A DNA stretch of 64,000 nt from Norana najaformis (GCA_964023275.1 OZ029915.1:21604775-21668774); one strand, 5' to 3'; positions 34,945 to 46,345 are shown, counted from the stretch's first letter. The notes: generated from the letters alone by a model not told the origin. Program-made: numbers and translations.

Positions 34945-35900
34945 CTCCCTTGCGTTGCACCAATAACACTTAGTAATTACGAATTTACTCCGTTCGACCG
35001 AATACAAATAGGTTCGTGCATGTACCTGTGCCAGCCTGTCTAACTAGTCCTTTCAGGAATCGATGTAACCCTGGTATCCATACACACTGCGGCCCAGAGT
35101 CGCATCAAATCAATTAGCCTTATTATCTAGCGCAAAATTCTGACGGTCGCATGCAAGCAACGTGACGAGCATGAATTAACTGCGCAATTTGGACGATCGC
35201 AGGCAACTGTAAATCTGCAGCGGAAAATGGACAGCAGCCCACAACCTATGATCGCTGAATTGTAAGTCGTCCATGAATAATGTCTCGAATCGCTGACTCG
35301 TGGTCAGCGCGGGGAGGGGTAGGAGTAGGAGGAGGAGGAGGAGGAGGCGAAGGCAGAGCGGTTGGACATCGGAAGAAGTGACGGACGAAGCGTCATAGAT
35401 CAAGATAATTAGAGACTGAAGCGACGTCGTAAATCGAAGGCGTCGCCGGCCACAGAACGTCCCCCGCTAGTTTGATCCAAGTGTCCGCGTCATTCGCCGC
35501 TGAGCCTTCGACGAGCTTTACGAAATGAGACCCAACATCACAAGATGATGCTTCGGCTGCTGCTGCTGCTGTGGTTGCTACTGCTGCTTTAGCTCAACAA
35601 CGGATGATTCTGCGTCTGGTGAAGAGGCGCAAGCAAACTCTTCTGGATTCTGCGTCAGGTCAACATCATCTCCAACATAGACGCACAACGATACTTGGAC
35701 TGTCGCCTGCTGCAAACAAAGAAAACCTAATATAACGTCCAACAATCAGAATAATTTGCCGGTTAACAGATACTGCATTAAAGCGACTTTCCAGTTACAT
35801 CATTTGATACCGGCCAATTCTGAATCTAGTAACAGTATAAAATAACATGTTATACTGTTACTGTAGATTTCAAACCACAGCGCCAACCAGTGCAACATTT
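34945..35900. other. 5' flank of the LRR gene
   Basis: This should contain the promoter of the minus-strand LRR gene, but no motif decides the start. It holds a short (GGA)n run at about 35325-35350 and GCTGCTGCTGCTGCT at about 35553. No other gene is seen. Confidence 0.4.
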
Positions 35901-36057
35901 ATATCAGGTAGCACTCACTAGCTTCTAAACGTTTGTTTTTAGTTGGGAGCGCTGAATAATGTGTTTACGTTATATAGTGAACGTCTCGATAACGACGGGG
36001 AAGCGTTAGTAAGCTACCGTTAATAAAACGTTTAAGCGAAATTATGTATGCATGTGT

Positions 36058-36269
36058 GCATGTTTGTATATATGCGTGCATGCATGCATGGATATACATA
36101 CGCAAGTATGAATATACGCATCAATATATGCATGTATGGATTGTACGCATGCATGAAAGCATGTATGTATGTCACAAATTCGTTTAGGCCTAATCGAAGT
36201 TTACAACAGAACCCGAGCTTCTATTTACATACGTGCTATTTACAAATTACAGGTATTTACAGTTTAATA
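36058..36269 (+). repeat. 212-base repeat R, copy 1
   Basis: Nearly identical to 43285-43494 in direct orientation. It starts GCATGTTTGTATATATGCGT, passes through AATTCGTTTAGGCCTAATCG and ends TATTTACAGTTTAATA. The left flank is TATG-type microsatellite in both copies. Confidence 0.9.
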
Positions 36270-36689
36270 GACGACTTGCTTTCTTGTGAATCTACCGAGT
36301 TTTGTACCAGATGAACGTATTGAGGCCTAAACAGAAGCCACTTTAAAGTAAAAATGATATTTTAACCTCTAGTTCACGAGCGTTTCGGTAACTTTTCGGT
36401 AACGTGTGTAAACAATCGGTTAGGTTACGAAAGTTTGCGTAACGTTATAAAAACGTTTGTACATAAGTTTACTGTATGCAGTAGATAACTAATTTTTATA
36501 CGATGTTTAAAATTTTTCACGATTTTTGTACGACGAGACAACCAATTATTTGCATGTAGATCGACTGCTGTTAGTTTTCTCCCAAACTTACTTTAAAGTT
36601 TATATTACAGCGTTGATTGTTCTTTAACGGTCATTTTGCTCTGCTTTTGTACTGCTTTTCTATGTATTTGTCGCAAAATGCGCTATAAT

Positions 36690-36950
36690 ATACCTTACGC
36701 AGGAAGCGTGGACGTCTGGTGGAAAGGTAGGATGGGCGGTTGTGTTCGGTGACCGAGAAGGAGGCGGGATGTCTGGAAGGTCTGAGGCAGTCGCTAGGTT
36801 CAGTCAGTCGCTGAGGGACAGAGGAAACCGAGGGAGTCGGAGCGACAGGAGTTAGCTGAAGAGTTCGGGGAATTAGAGGAGGAGTCGGTCGAAAGGACAA
36901 GGGGAGAGAGGTCATGCCCGAAGTAACGGGAGCCTGAGAAGCCAAATTCC
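36690..36950 (-). pseudogene. Proline-rich coding remnant of a mobile element, distal part, copy 1
   Basis: The minus strand reads ASQAPVTSGMTSLPLSFRPT, then SVSSVPQRLTEPSDCLRPSR. The same peptide pattern is found at 43755-43980 (ASQVPVNSVTASLLQSFQPN, then VQQRLTQPATDFRPSRH). Conservation of residue pattern over base identity suggests it was once translated. No domain is recognised. A donor-like GTAAG follows in both copies. Confidence 0.45.
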
Positions 36951-37389
36951 TAACCGCCTATATAGTCATCGTCTTCGTAAGGATAGACAAGTGTATAGGC
37001 CTATCTATATATCAAGTATTAACATTAGGTTCGATTGAAATATATGAATTTAGAATATATATGCGCTTGTTGGTGCTTGGTTTAAAAGTTTTAGTCGTAT
37101 AGTATACATGGTCTCGAATGTTTGTACAATTTGGTATAGCTAAAGTTTGATATATTTAGCTAAGATTGAAAAGTTGCTTTTGTAAATATTGCAATAGTTC
37201 TGTACAGTTTGTTAAATGAGTAATTGTAGTGGGCTTTTGACTGAGAGAATTTAAGCTAACAGTTGAAGGCTTTTGCTTATAGATATGCAGTTGAATACTT
37301 GCGAAAGTTTATACGACAAGTTGAAGGCTCCTTATTTGAGGTATTTTGAGAAGTTTATTGCATAGATACATAGTTAGCCCGGCTGGCTG

Positions 37390-37560
37390 GTTGGGAATGA
37401 ACCGTGGTCCAGTCAAGTTCTTCTGGGGAGTGGCTATTCGGCTGATGAAGATGGTGGAACGGAGCCGAGCTAACGCCGGAAGCCCGATTTTCTCTGCTGC
37501 GTCCGTTGGACTTTGTGTATTCGATTAGTAAGAGATTGGGTTTGATTTTCCTTGTTAATA
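37390..37560 (-). pseudogene. Coding remnant of a mobile element, proximal part, copy 1
   Basis: The minus strand gives SPTDAAEKIGLPALARLRST, then IFISRIATP. It matches 43590-43700 on the plus strand (SPTDAVERFGLLALARLRST, then FFFSQIATP). Here about 440 bases separate it from the distal part, while in the other copy they are only about 30 bases apart in the same frame, so copy 1 probably carries an insertion. Confidence 0.45.
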
Positions 37561-37599
37561 TGATTTTAAAGGCAGGTCCGAAAGGACTGGTTTATCTAA

Positions 37600-38955
37600 C
37601 GTTAGCATACACGTTTATTATACATATGTTATATGGGCTTTGTACGTTGTAAATAAGGTTATATGCAAACGTTGAAAGAACATTAGAATGACGATAATGC
37701 AGCGTTGTTTAGGTGTAAGTTTACCGTTTGTGCAATAGTTCATCTCTCGTACCCTCTTCAAATACCCAATAGTCATTTCATTAAAATATATTCTAGCATG
37801 TACTTCACTTCAAACACCTTTAATAATTCTTCAATCACTTTAATTTTAAGTACATCAAAAGTTGATTCCATGACCAAGTTGATTGATGGCAGTCTTTACT
37901 TCATTCATTTCTGACTTCTTGTAATTCAGTTTTCATTAAATTGTTTTACTTGCAATTGAGAAGCACATTTTGAAAACTCGGTCTGGTGCGGCTGATTTTG
38001 GATATAAAAACGTTTACTTTTTTAAAAATTTATAGAAACTACTAAGTCATTTCTTTCATATAAGCCCTATTGAGTGAGTTTTGGTACTGTTTGATAATTT
38101 ACAATGAGAATTACATGGCTGTGTAGACTAAAACAAAAAATGGGCTGAATTAGTTTTGAAATGTGTTTTTGAATATAGACACGTGCATCCTTTCTAAGTT
38201 TAATGAATACCTCTTTTCGCACCTATTGGCCACTCACAATGCGTCGCGACTGTGTGCATAAGAAATTCTTTAATTGTAAATGTGTAATTATTGTCTTGCC
38301 ACAAGAGCTGTACTCATGAATCTGCTGTAGCTTAAAGCATCTGAAGCTGAGATCGAAAGCCAAATAAAAGATTGAATGAAGTTTGTCTCCGATTTGGATC
38401 GAGGTCGCAATTAAGATACGAAACGAAAAGCGCCGCCGTTTTGCACTCTCTGTGAATCATTTAATCAGGTTCATTAGACATTTCGCCGACTTTTCTGTTG
38501 TCAGACTATACAAAACTACTATTGGAATAATTCTACTAATTACTTTGAAAAAAGACTAAATTCTATGCGTGGTTGCTTGTCATTTATTTGTATTTAATAG
38601 TCTAACAATTTACAGAGGCAATAGAACATGGCCTCCTTACGAACAGTCACCTCTAAAAATTGTTTAATAAATACAAAATTAAAAGTTCATTTACTCGTTC
38701 TCATTCTGCTTGTGTCTGTATTCAATTGGTTTATAGTGTTCTTGATCTAACGATTGCTGGACAACTAAATCAAACTTTGTCTTGTCAGTTTATTTTAGGT
38801 AGCAAATTTTTAAAACACAAACACATTGTAATGATGTGTAAACAGCAAATGATTGGCGGAAGAATTGTTTTGAAATATTTCTACATAAAATGATGATGTT
38901 CCATACTATAAAGTTTTGTTACAAACCATGCTACAACATTTGGTAGAATCGTTAA
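37600..38955. other. AT-rich filler inside the AACGTT region
   Basis: No protein domain is recognised. Open frames at 37705-37914 (plus) and 38660-38893 (plus) are short and AT-driven. Confidence 0.35.
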
Positions 38956-38959
38956 TATA

Positions 38960-39200
38960 TCTTTAAATAATAACTAAAGAACGGTTCGCCCAAACGTTAA
39001 ATGAACGCTGTTTCCAAGTTTCTACGACGTTTGTGTTCACACAAGTTTGAGCTACCTAAAACTAACTAAAAACAACGTTTAATTAACGTTTCTTACACTG
39101 GTTAGATCAAAAATTGCGTTAACGTTATAATACCACCAAAAAACTTTGCCTTATTGTTACTGTAACATTCTTTTAACGTTTGTGCTAACGTATTGTCATA
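38960..39200 (-). repeat. AACGTT-rich subrepeat block, interrupted part
   Basis: CAAACGTTAAATGAACG, then AACGTTTAATTAACGTTTC and GTTACTGTAACATTCTTTTAACG. The last phrase recurs at about 40243 as GTTACTGTGACGTTCCTTTA, so the block belongs with 40110-40530 and has been split. Confidence 0.6.
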
Positions 39201-39204
39201 GGGT

Positions 39205-40105
39205 TCATGTTCTGTCGATTACGACGCTGAATTTATCGTCCAGATTGCAGTGTACAGTTTTCATCGTTTAGTTGTGATTGTCTTTTCTCACACGAATACA
39301 TTATAGTCTGTTGCAAAGCGAGCGAGATTCGGAGCAAGGACTTAGTCTGCGACGAACTTTAGACTACTCTACCCATAACGATTACTGTAGCGCCAGAAGA
39401 CGCTAGCCTATCTTCTCTACATTCTGCTACGACCTTTCTGCATGACGTCTGAACTCCGACTGCTTCTTGATGTACTGCTCTCTCTGACGAGACTCATATG
39501 CAGTTCTCCCAGTCTGCACCTTCATCTTGGTCGAACGGCCGAGCAGTCCTCTTCTGGTCTTCTCTGCGAATTGACTGACTGACCCTTGTGTGCAGTCTGC
39601 GAGCTCTTTTCTACCTGAATCCTCTGAACTCTGGGCGCATTCCTTCTGGGCCGGTCAGCACCCAAGACCCGAGCTGACATCAGCTTTCGTGCGTCCTTTG
39701 GTTCTCTTTCTCTGAAATCTTTTGTATACCTGTGGACATCCATCTGGCTATCACGTGAACCTCTCGTGCTTAGTTGCAAGGCCCTCTGTTATACCTGGAG
39801 ATTGCTACCTGTGGACTGCTCAGCGTACTCCAGCGGAATCCTTTTGACTAAGCTACACTCCTGCATTCCATAGCTCACCTGCATTGCTACCAACAATAGC
39901 CCTTCCACACAGTGTGACTTGCGGCCCGTCCGTTTCTAAGAATCTGACCGCTGTAGCTTGAGGCTACTGGCTAGCTGTCTTGCTGCTCTGACAGAAGGTC
40001 CTAATAAATCATTCGCCTCATTGCCTACGCACTGGCCAGCAACGACTACTGAGTAAGTCTGGTAATCTACTGACGACTACTACTACCTTACTTACTTACA
40101 AATAT
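39205..40105. mobile_element. Possible solo LTR inserted in the AACGTT repeat (fossil)
   Basis: About 0.9 kb of less AT-rich, non-AACGTT sequence separates two parts of the AACGTT block. It has an AATAAA-like signal in CCTAATAAATC at about 40000, about 100 bases before its right edge, and no coding region, which suits a solitary long terminal repeat of a Gypsy-like element. The ends are not defined exactly and family is uncertain. It is younger than the repeat it interrupts. Confidence 0.3.
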
Positions 40106-40109
40106 ACCT

Positions 40110-40530
40110 AAATTAGCTCGGTTATAGTATTATCACCGTTTTAAAAACTGACGAAACAACGCTTAATCAATGTTTCACACAGACGTTAAATAAAACAAAT
40201 CGCTAACGTTATATTAAAGCAAAAACATAGGCACATTGTAGTTACTGTGACGTTCCTTTAACGTTTTTGTAAACGTTTTATCAACATAATGAAACCTGAC
40301 AAAGCTACATTTAATCAACTTTTCACAAAGGCGTTAAATCAACTATTACGATAAGGTTAAAATGACGTCAGTGTCGTTACTGTGAGGTATTTAACGTTTG
40401 CATGTAAGTGTTTTATCACCGTTTTAAAAACTGGATAAAAAGTTTTAGTAAACATTTTATGAAAACGTTAGATCAACGTGTCCGCAAACCATACTTCAGT
40501 GCTACATTGACGTTTATGTGCTGTCTGGGT
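40110..40530 (-). repeat. Terminal repeat with about 143-base subrepeats, copy 1
   Basis: TTATCACCGTTTTAAAAACTG occurs at about 40129 and 40420, and a diverged unit starts at about 40283, giving a period near 145 bases. The outer 60 bases (40470-40530) match 45028-45090: CAGACAGCACATAAACGTCA against CAGGCAGCAAACAAACGTCA, then ATGGTTTGC.GACAC.TTGATCTAACGTT. Confidence 0.75.
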
Positions 40531-40534
40531 TAGT

Positions 40535-41365
40535 ATCGAAAAAAAAACATTGAACATGAACATAGACCACACACACAAAATTTTTATACTGCAGATTTAG
40601 ACGCATACACACCTCAATCTAAAATGTTCTCTAGTCGACGAGTCTGCCAGTTAGCCAGCCTGCCATCCAGCCACCAATCAGCCAGCCAGCCAGCCAGTCG
40701 GTCACTTGGTCAGTAATTCTCATTGTCTGTCAATCATACAATAGGGTTAGTCAACTGTTCTGTGACATAATCTAATAGACTCAGAACTGACCGGTCCGTT
40801 TCTCTGCCTCCATTCCTTTTCTGTCTTTCACTCAGTCCTTCTGCCTGCTCATCTGTCTTTCTAATTGTCTGGCTATCTGTCAGCTTTCGCTACTTCCGTT
40901 TCGTGCAGACAGTCTGTATACATCCATGTTTCGGTCTATCTGTAAGCGCGTATGTCTTTTGTCTTTGGCTTTTTCTGTTTCGTCGACTTGCTTTTATTCT
41001 CAGTTCGTGATCACTTCTTTTGCTTTGCTTAGAGCCCCTCTTTTCCTGGATTTAGGACGCTTTTACTCTGTTGAAAGCAGACAATGAATATGGATCGCTG
41101 AGAAGGATACGTATAGTTCCATTGCGCGTTACCGATGGAAAGAAGATTTCGATCCAATTTCGTTAAATAGACTGGCTCCCCGAACACGAACCTGGCTACA
41201 AATCACACGGATCAATACATCCATTCTATGAGACACGACTAAATTCATGATTTGAGCAAATTCCCAATGACTTTCAAGAAATCTTTGGGACATTATTGTC
41301 AAAATTCTTTTGCACTTTTTAATTAGCATTCCTCGCATTATCTATCACCATTTCATCAGTTTCCA
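40535..41365. other. Spacer, no gene seen
   Basis: It includes a short (CAGC)n run at about 40680-40700. No coding region is supported. Confidence 0.4.
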
Positions 41366-41369
41366 TTAC

Positions 41370-41486
41370 GGATGTTCGTCGATAGTTTTATCCAACCATC
41401 AGCTTAGCTTCGTGTGGCCTTCTTATCACCGTGTGATGCGTTTCCTATTTGCCACTTACACCACAAGTGTAACAAGCAGTGAAAAA
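41370..41486. mobile_element. Single arm of a small hairpin element
   Basis: GTTCGTCGATAG, then CTTCGTGTGGCCTTCTTATC and ACACCACAAGTGTAACAAGC match 45536-45637. The second arm, present at 45653-45718, is missing here. Confidence 0.6.
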
Positions 41487-41660
41487 CAAGATCGACATCA
41501 AACGCGACGTGCACGTGTTCAGCTTCTGTGAGAAGATTACAGTGTTTAAACCTTCAGCACTTCTTCCTTCAGACAATATTGCCTCGTGCCATCAATTGAT
41601 GTTTTGTCGTTAAATAGTGAGGATGTATAAGAAATAAACTAGACATGAATAAATAATTAC

Positions 41661-41853
41661 GGGGTGCGGTAGCCTATTGGTTAAAGAGCTCGGCTTGTAA
41701 TGCGGAGGGTACGGGTTGGAGCCTTCCTTTAATTAAACGGCAACTGTGTAGAGATCTTGAGCAGTTCCTTCATTCACAATTGCTCACCGCCATCGACTGA
41801 TTCTTAGTCATTACATAGTGGCGCTTAATAAATGCAGAAATAGTAATAATAAA
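41661..41853 (+). mobile_element. tRNA-derived SINE (family S1), copy 2
   Basis: Head GGGGTGCGGTAGCCTATTGG, then CGGCTTGTAATGCGGAGGG and a decayed box B (GGGTTGGAGCC). The body has CACAATTGCTCACCGCC, and the end reads GGCGCTTAATAAATGCAGAA followed by a TAATAATAA tail. Confidence 0.85.
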
Positions 41854-41859
41854 CATAAC

Positions 41860-42605
41860 AGCTGACAAAAGAACAAACTGAATACGATTAATGCGATTAA
41901 CGAGTCCCGTGATGAGGTTCAGTCGAGTCTGATTTTAGTTTCAGCGACACTGGACTCTACGGCAGCTACAGCAATTCTCAAAACACCCACCTACTTATGA
42001 ATTGAGAGCTTTGATCTACTGGTCTTCGAGATTCGGAAATGGTTCCCTGACAACGCTCACCGCCCAATTATAGGCCTATTATTTAACAGGACACTACACA
42101 CAGCCAATACTACGTTGCAATCTGTGATTGGCAGCAATAGTGAAATGTATGTTAAGACGTGTATTCAATGGGAGATAGTCAGAACCAGAGGAAAGAACAC
42201 CCTTTGCCTCTGCAAATGGCAACCTGGTCACTACGTGAGGTCTGTGTGCGTATCTGTAGGTCTGTGATTGTCCGTTGTATATGCATTGTAGGCGGCTTGG
42301 TAAATCAGCTTATAAGGAGTGGCTTGGAGATTTGTAATCCTCAGAGCGTGGACTTTAGGGATTGCCAAAATAACATTAATCGTGACCTTTGATAACTGTG
42401 TTCTATATTTCAATAAACTTATTGTTGCGGTTAATAACATTTAACTTAACGATGGTCATAAGTAAATTTACATATTAGAACCCAAAGTAACCATGATTGA
42501 TTTTCATCTCTTTGCTAAAACATATATAAACAGACGAATTAACATAGTTACGCACACAAATGCGTGCACGCGACCATTAAGCGAACAACTGCTCTGTATA
42601 AATAG
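41860..42605. other. Spacer, no gene seen
   Basis: No recognisable gene. Confidence 0.4.
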
Positions 42606-42608
42606 ACT

Positions 42609-42956
42609 TTGACAAGGGTCCAGAACATTATTTTCAAACGCAGTGCTCACGCAACCTCCGTCGTCTGTCCGCTCCTAATCAAGACACCACACACTACATC
42701 CGCCAGGAACCGGAAACCAGCGTCTTCTTATTTTTTCGCAATAAGAATCCCCGGGATTACTAATGCCATCGGAAGCACTTCCTCCGTGCGTGTGTGCAAC
42801 GCGGTTGACGCAGTCAAAAGGCTGAAGAACAGCGCAGGCTCAACCGATTCACTGCGGATGACGACGATTGCTCGAACTAGTTTCGCGAAGAGCGGAAATG
42901 TGGTAAAAAAATTAATAAACATAAGGAATGGGAAAGGATTCAGCAGCTCATCTTAG
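42609..42956 (+). CDS. Unrecognised 115-residue open frame
   Basis: A complete frame from ATG to TAG rich in Ser, Thr, Arg and Lys, with the C-terminal part VVKKLINIRNGKGFSSSS. Base composition is closer to coding DNA than in its neighbours, but the minus strand is also open over part of it, and no domain, signal peptide or splice context is seen. It could be chance or a decayed piece of the mobile elements around it. Confidence 0.15.
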   Translation: MTRVQNIIFKRSAHATSVVCPLLIKTPHTTSARNRKPASSYFFAIRIPGITNAIGSTSSVRVCNAVDAVKRLKNSAGSTDSLRMTTIARTSFAKSGNVVKKLINIRNGKGFSSSS

Positions 42957-42959
42957 ATT

Positions 42960-43224
42960 ATCAAGCTAGGAGCAGTGTGGTTACATGGCAAAGGAAGAGA
43001 TTAGAAATAGGGCACAGATAATCTGTACCATGTCATCTACTTTTCCATACTTATATATAAAGGACAGTATAGTTCATACATTTACTCAAGATATTCCAAT
43101 CCTAATTGTCTTCAACTAACTATCAATCAGATTCATATAACACTTCGTTCAAGAGACTATGCAAAGTCCATTAATCTACTGCTTCAAGATAACCGGAATT
43201 TGCATAGCCAGTTTAGCGATGTAT
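42960..43224. other. Short spacer, nothing recognised
   Basis: AT-rich sequence leading into the TATG microsatellite. Confidence 0.4.
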
Positions 43225-43284
43225 ATATATATGCATGTATGTATGTATGTATGTATGTATGTATGTATGTATGTATGTATGTAT
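43225..43284 (+). repeat. (TATG)n microsatellite
   Basis: About 60 bases of TATG directly before repeat R copy 2. Confidence 0.95.
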
Positions 43285-43494
43285 GCATGTTTGTATATAT
43301 GCGTGCATGCATGCATGGATATACGCAAGTATGAATATACGCATCAATATATGCATGTATGGATTGTATGCATGCATACATGCATGTATGTATGTCACAA
43401 ATTCGTTTAGGCCTAATCGAAGTTTACAACAGAACCCGAGCTTCTATTTACATACGAGTGTTATTTACAAATTACAGGTATTTACAGTTTAATA
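43285..43494 (+). repeat. 212-base repeat R, copy 2
   Basis: Direct, nearly identical copy of 36058-36269, including the shared TAGGCCTA at 43408. A few small indels separate the two. Confidence 0.9.
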
Positions 43495-43586
43495 TTTACA
43501 ACGATCCTTCATTCGACATTATTTCCGTCAAATTTCATAAAGTCCTATTAACAAGGAAAATGAAAACGAAGCTCTCACGAATCGAA

Positions 43587-44010
43587 TAGACAAAGTCCAA
43601 CAGACGCAGTAGAGAGATTCGGGCTTCTGGCGTTAGCTCGGCTCCGTTCCACCTTCTTCTTCAGCCAAATAGCCACTCCAATCATGCAGAAGAACTTAAC
43701 TCCAAACCAGTCAACCGAGGAAGACGAAGCCTAGGAGAAGTTAAGCACATTAGCTTCTCAGGTTCCCGTTAATTCGGTCACGGCTTCGCTCCTCCAGTCC
43801 TTCCAACCGAATCTCCTCGAATTCCCCGAACTCTTCGGCTAGCTCCTGTCGCTCCCACCAACGACTCCTTCAGGTCGCTCTGTCCAACAGCGGCTCACTC
43901 AACCCAGCGACTGACTTCCGACCTTCTAGACATTCGACCTCCTTCTCGTTCACCGCCCATCCTACCTTCCCGCTAATCAGGTAAGATATCAGCTTATAGC
44001 GCATTTTGTG
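43587..44010 (+). pseudogene. Proline-rich coding remnant of a mobile element, copy 2
   Basis: The plus-strand frame reads SPTDAVERFGLLALARLRST, then ASQVPVNSVTASLLQSFQPN and a Pro/Ser-rich end. It is inverted relative to the copy at 36690-37560, and both parts are adjacent. The copy is broken by a few stops. It ends near a donor-like CAG then GTAAGAT at about 43980. No family is recognised. Confidence 0.5.
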
Positions 44011-44429
44011 ACAGTATCTATGTATGTATGCATGTATGTATTTACGCATGTATGCCTATACATGATTTGCTTGCAAGCATGCTGCACATGTTACCTAATG
44101 CATGTAAGTGTGTAATGTAGCGGACATTGCAGTAATCGTGGGATTAAGGAGCAATACCGATTGAATATGCTTCGACGAATTTCTGGGCGGCGACTGTGGC
44201 TTGTCTATATTTCTGCTTACTCTGTAGCAACCACAATTATTGCGCAGTTATTGTTCGCATCGCTATTCATAAACAATACAATATTAGTGGCCAAGTAGTC
44301 GGTCGCTGCCAGCCGATGTAGCTCGTCGGAAGCGACCGTGGCTACTGATGCTGGTGCTGCTGGTGCTGCTTCTCAGCAGCCTTAATTTCCCAGAAGTCTC
44401 GCTGATTTATCACCTCTGACGGTGCCATT

Positions 44430-44665
44430 CGCTGGATGCCTTTCTCTCGATGTCTGTCTTTGAATATCTTTCTGTAGATTGCTTTCTGTGAATGTCTTTT
44501 TGTTAATGTCTTTTTGTGGATATCTTTCTATTGATGTCTTTCAGTGGCTGTCTCTCTGTGTTGCCTTTAGTGGATGCCTTTCTGTAGTTGTCATGCTATG
44601 AATGCCTGTCTCCCTGTGGATGTCTTTCTGTTGATGTCTTTCTGCGGATGTCTATCTTTGCTTTC
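44430..44665 (+). repeat. Degenerate minisatellite, unit about 16 bases
   Basis: GGATGTCTTTCTGTTG-like units recur with many variants (GAATGTCTTTTTGTTA, GGATATCTTTCTATTG). Confidence 0.75.
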
Positions 44666-44669
44666 TCTG

Positions 44670-45025
44670 ACTGAGTTTAACGAATTAGCCGCTTGCAGCT
44701 CCACGTATCCATGGATAAAACGCGCTTACCAATGAAACTATATATGTATATGTCTATATATATATGTATATATATATATATCCGATATGTAAAATGACTA
44801 GCAATCCCGTGTCAATGCATATCCGCCCTTCCATGCAACCATCAGCAGTAATAATGGCAAACAGAATGCACAAACATATAATGCATGTGTTTTATATGTA
44901 TGTACCTAAATACGCATTTGTGTATTTATAAATGTAGGTCTACTTGTGTGCGTCTCTGAGAATCTACAGAAGGATATACCGACAGCGATAGCCAGACATG
45001 AAACTGCTGCGGCTACTCGTGTCCA
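44670..45025. other. Spacer with TA/TG microsatellite
   Basis: A TATATG run lies at about 44740-44780. No gene is seen. Confidence 0.4.
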
Positions 45026-45027
45026 TG

Positions 45028-45512
45028 CCCAGGCAGCAAACAAACGTCAATGTAACGTTGAATTATGGTTTGCCGACACTTTGATCTAACGTTGGCATAA
45101 AACGTTTACAAAACGTTGTCAGTTGATTTAACGTTGATTAAACGCTTACATGCAAACATTAAAAACATGTTTTGATAACAATAATAAAAAACGTTATTTC
45201 AACGACGTCATTTTAACTTGAGCGCAATGGTTGATGTAACGTTTGTGTGAAACTTTGATTACGTTTCATTTTAACCTTGACTAAATACTTACACGCAAAC
45301 GTTAAAAAGATAACGATAATGAAACGTTGTTCTGGCATTTTTGCTAGCGTTAGCGTAATGACTGATGGAACATTTATGTGAAACGTTGATTAAACGTTGT
45401 TTTATCAGTTTTTATTATGTTAATTAAAGGTCAGCAAAAATGTCAAAGAAATGTTACAATTGCGATAATGTAACGTTTAATACTTTGACAAAACGTTGCG
45501 CAAACGTTGAAC
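45028..45512 (+). repeat. Terminal repeat with about 143-base subrepeats, copy 2
   Basis: It begins CCCAGGCAGCAAACAAACGT, matching the minus-strand end at 40530. Subrepeats are marked by CTTACATGCAAACATTAAA at about 45146 and CTTACACGCAAACGTTAAA at about 45289, 143 bases apart. AACGTT occurs many times. No opposite end is found to the right. Confidence 0.75.
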
Positions 45513-45535
45513 TTTTTACTATTACGAACATTCGG

Positions 45536-45722
45536 CGACAATTTGATCCTACTATCAGCCTATCTTCGTATGGTCTTCGTATCACCGCGTGACACATTTC
45601 TACTTGCCATTTACACCGCAATTGTAACAAGCAGCGACACACGTTGACCTGGTTTCACTGCTTGTTACACTTGCAATGTAGATGGTAAAATAGGAAATGT
45701 ATCAGTCTATAGGATGATAACT
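45536..45722. mobile_element. Hairpin MITE-like element
   Basis: Arm 45574-45637 (TCTTCGTATCACCGCGTGAC ... GTAACAAGCAGCGA) pairs imperfectly with 45653-45718 (TTCACTGCTTGTTACACTTG ... ATCAGTCTATAGGATGAT), leaving a loop of about 15 bases. The left extension (45536-45573) and arm match 41370-41486. Confidence 0.7.
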
Positions 45723-45729
45723 GAAAATA

Positions 45730-46345
45730 GAGCATAACGAAACAATTTCTACTCACGACATTTGTAGCGTTTTATCGATGCTGCCGCGAAGTATTTTGAT
45801 AACAAATTAACAGTTATGTTAACTTTATCCTTTAAATGAACAACTCGGTCACAAAAGACATTTGTGCTACGATGTCCGCCACAGATCTCCGCGAAGTAAC
45901 TCTTGTAGAAAATGTCTTTTCAAGAAAGCAACCCCTACTTAAGACATCGTGGCATTAGATCCCTTAGGTCAAAGGAAAACCCAAAACTGCCTGCACAGTA
46001 AATTTCAATATATAAATTTTAGTTATTTGGTATGCATTTCTGTAAATTGATAAACTCACAATATAATGTGTCATAAAAATCAACGATTAACAATTTTAAA
46101 ATGAATTTTTCTGTGTGGCCAAAGCTTCACTTGTCTGCACCATTCTGTTCACTGCGGTAACAGGTATACACGAAGATCGCTGAACGCAGCTAAGTGCTGA
46201 CACTACCAATGATCTGCTCTTTATCCAATTAAATAAAAATAATAATTAGCATAGATATAGCTTCTTAATGTTTGACATTTTCATAACATTTTATAATATG
46301 CTTTCAATGATAATGCTACACGTTGACACGTTTCTTTTAAATTGC
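45730..46345. other. Spacer, no gene seen
   Basis: AT-rich sequence, nothing recognised. Confidence 0.4.

Larger units (their letters stand above)
35930..40530. mobile_element. Region rich in pieces of the AACGTT inverted-repeat family, copy 1
   Basis: The right end is clear: at 40530, read on the minus strand, it begins ACCCAGACAGCACATAAACG, then TCAATGTAGCACTGAAG. It continues as AACGTT-rich sequence to about 40110, resumes at 38960-39200 after an inserted block, and shorter AACGTTT patches occur at 35935-36030 and 36360-36470. Inside lie a proline-rich coding remnant (36690-37560) and a 212-base repeat (36058-36269) that both recur near 43.3-44.0 kb. I cannot prove that all this is one element, since no matching left end is found. 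A related end lies at 45028. Confidence 0.45.
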
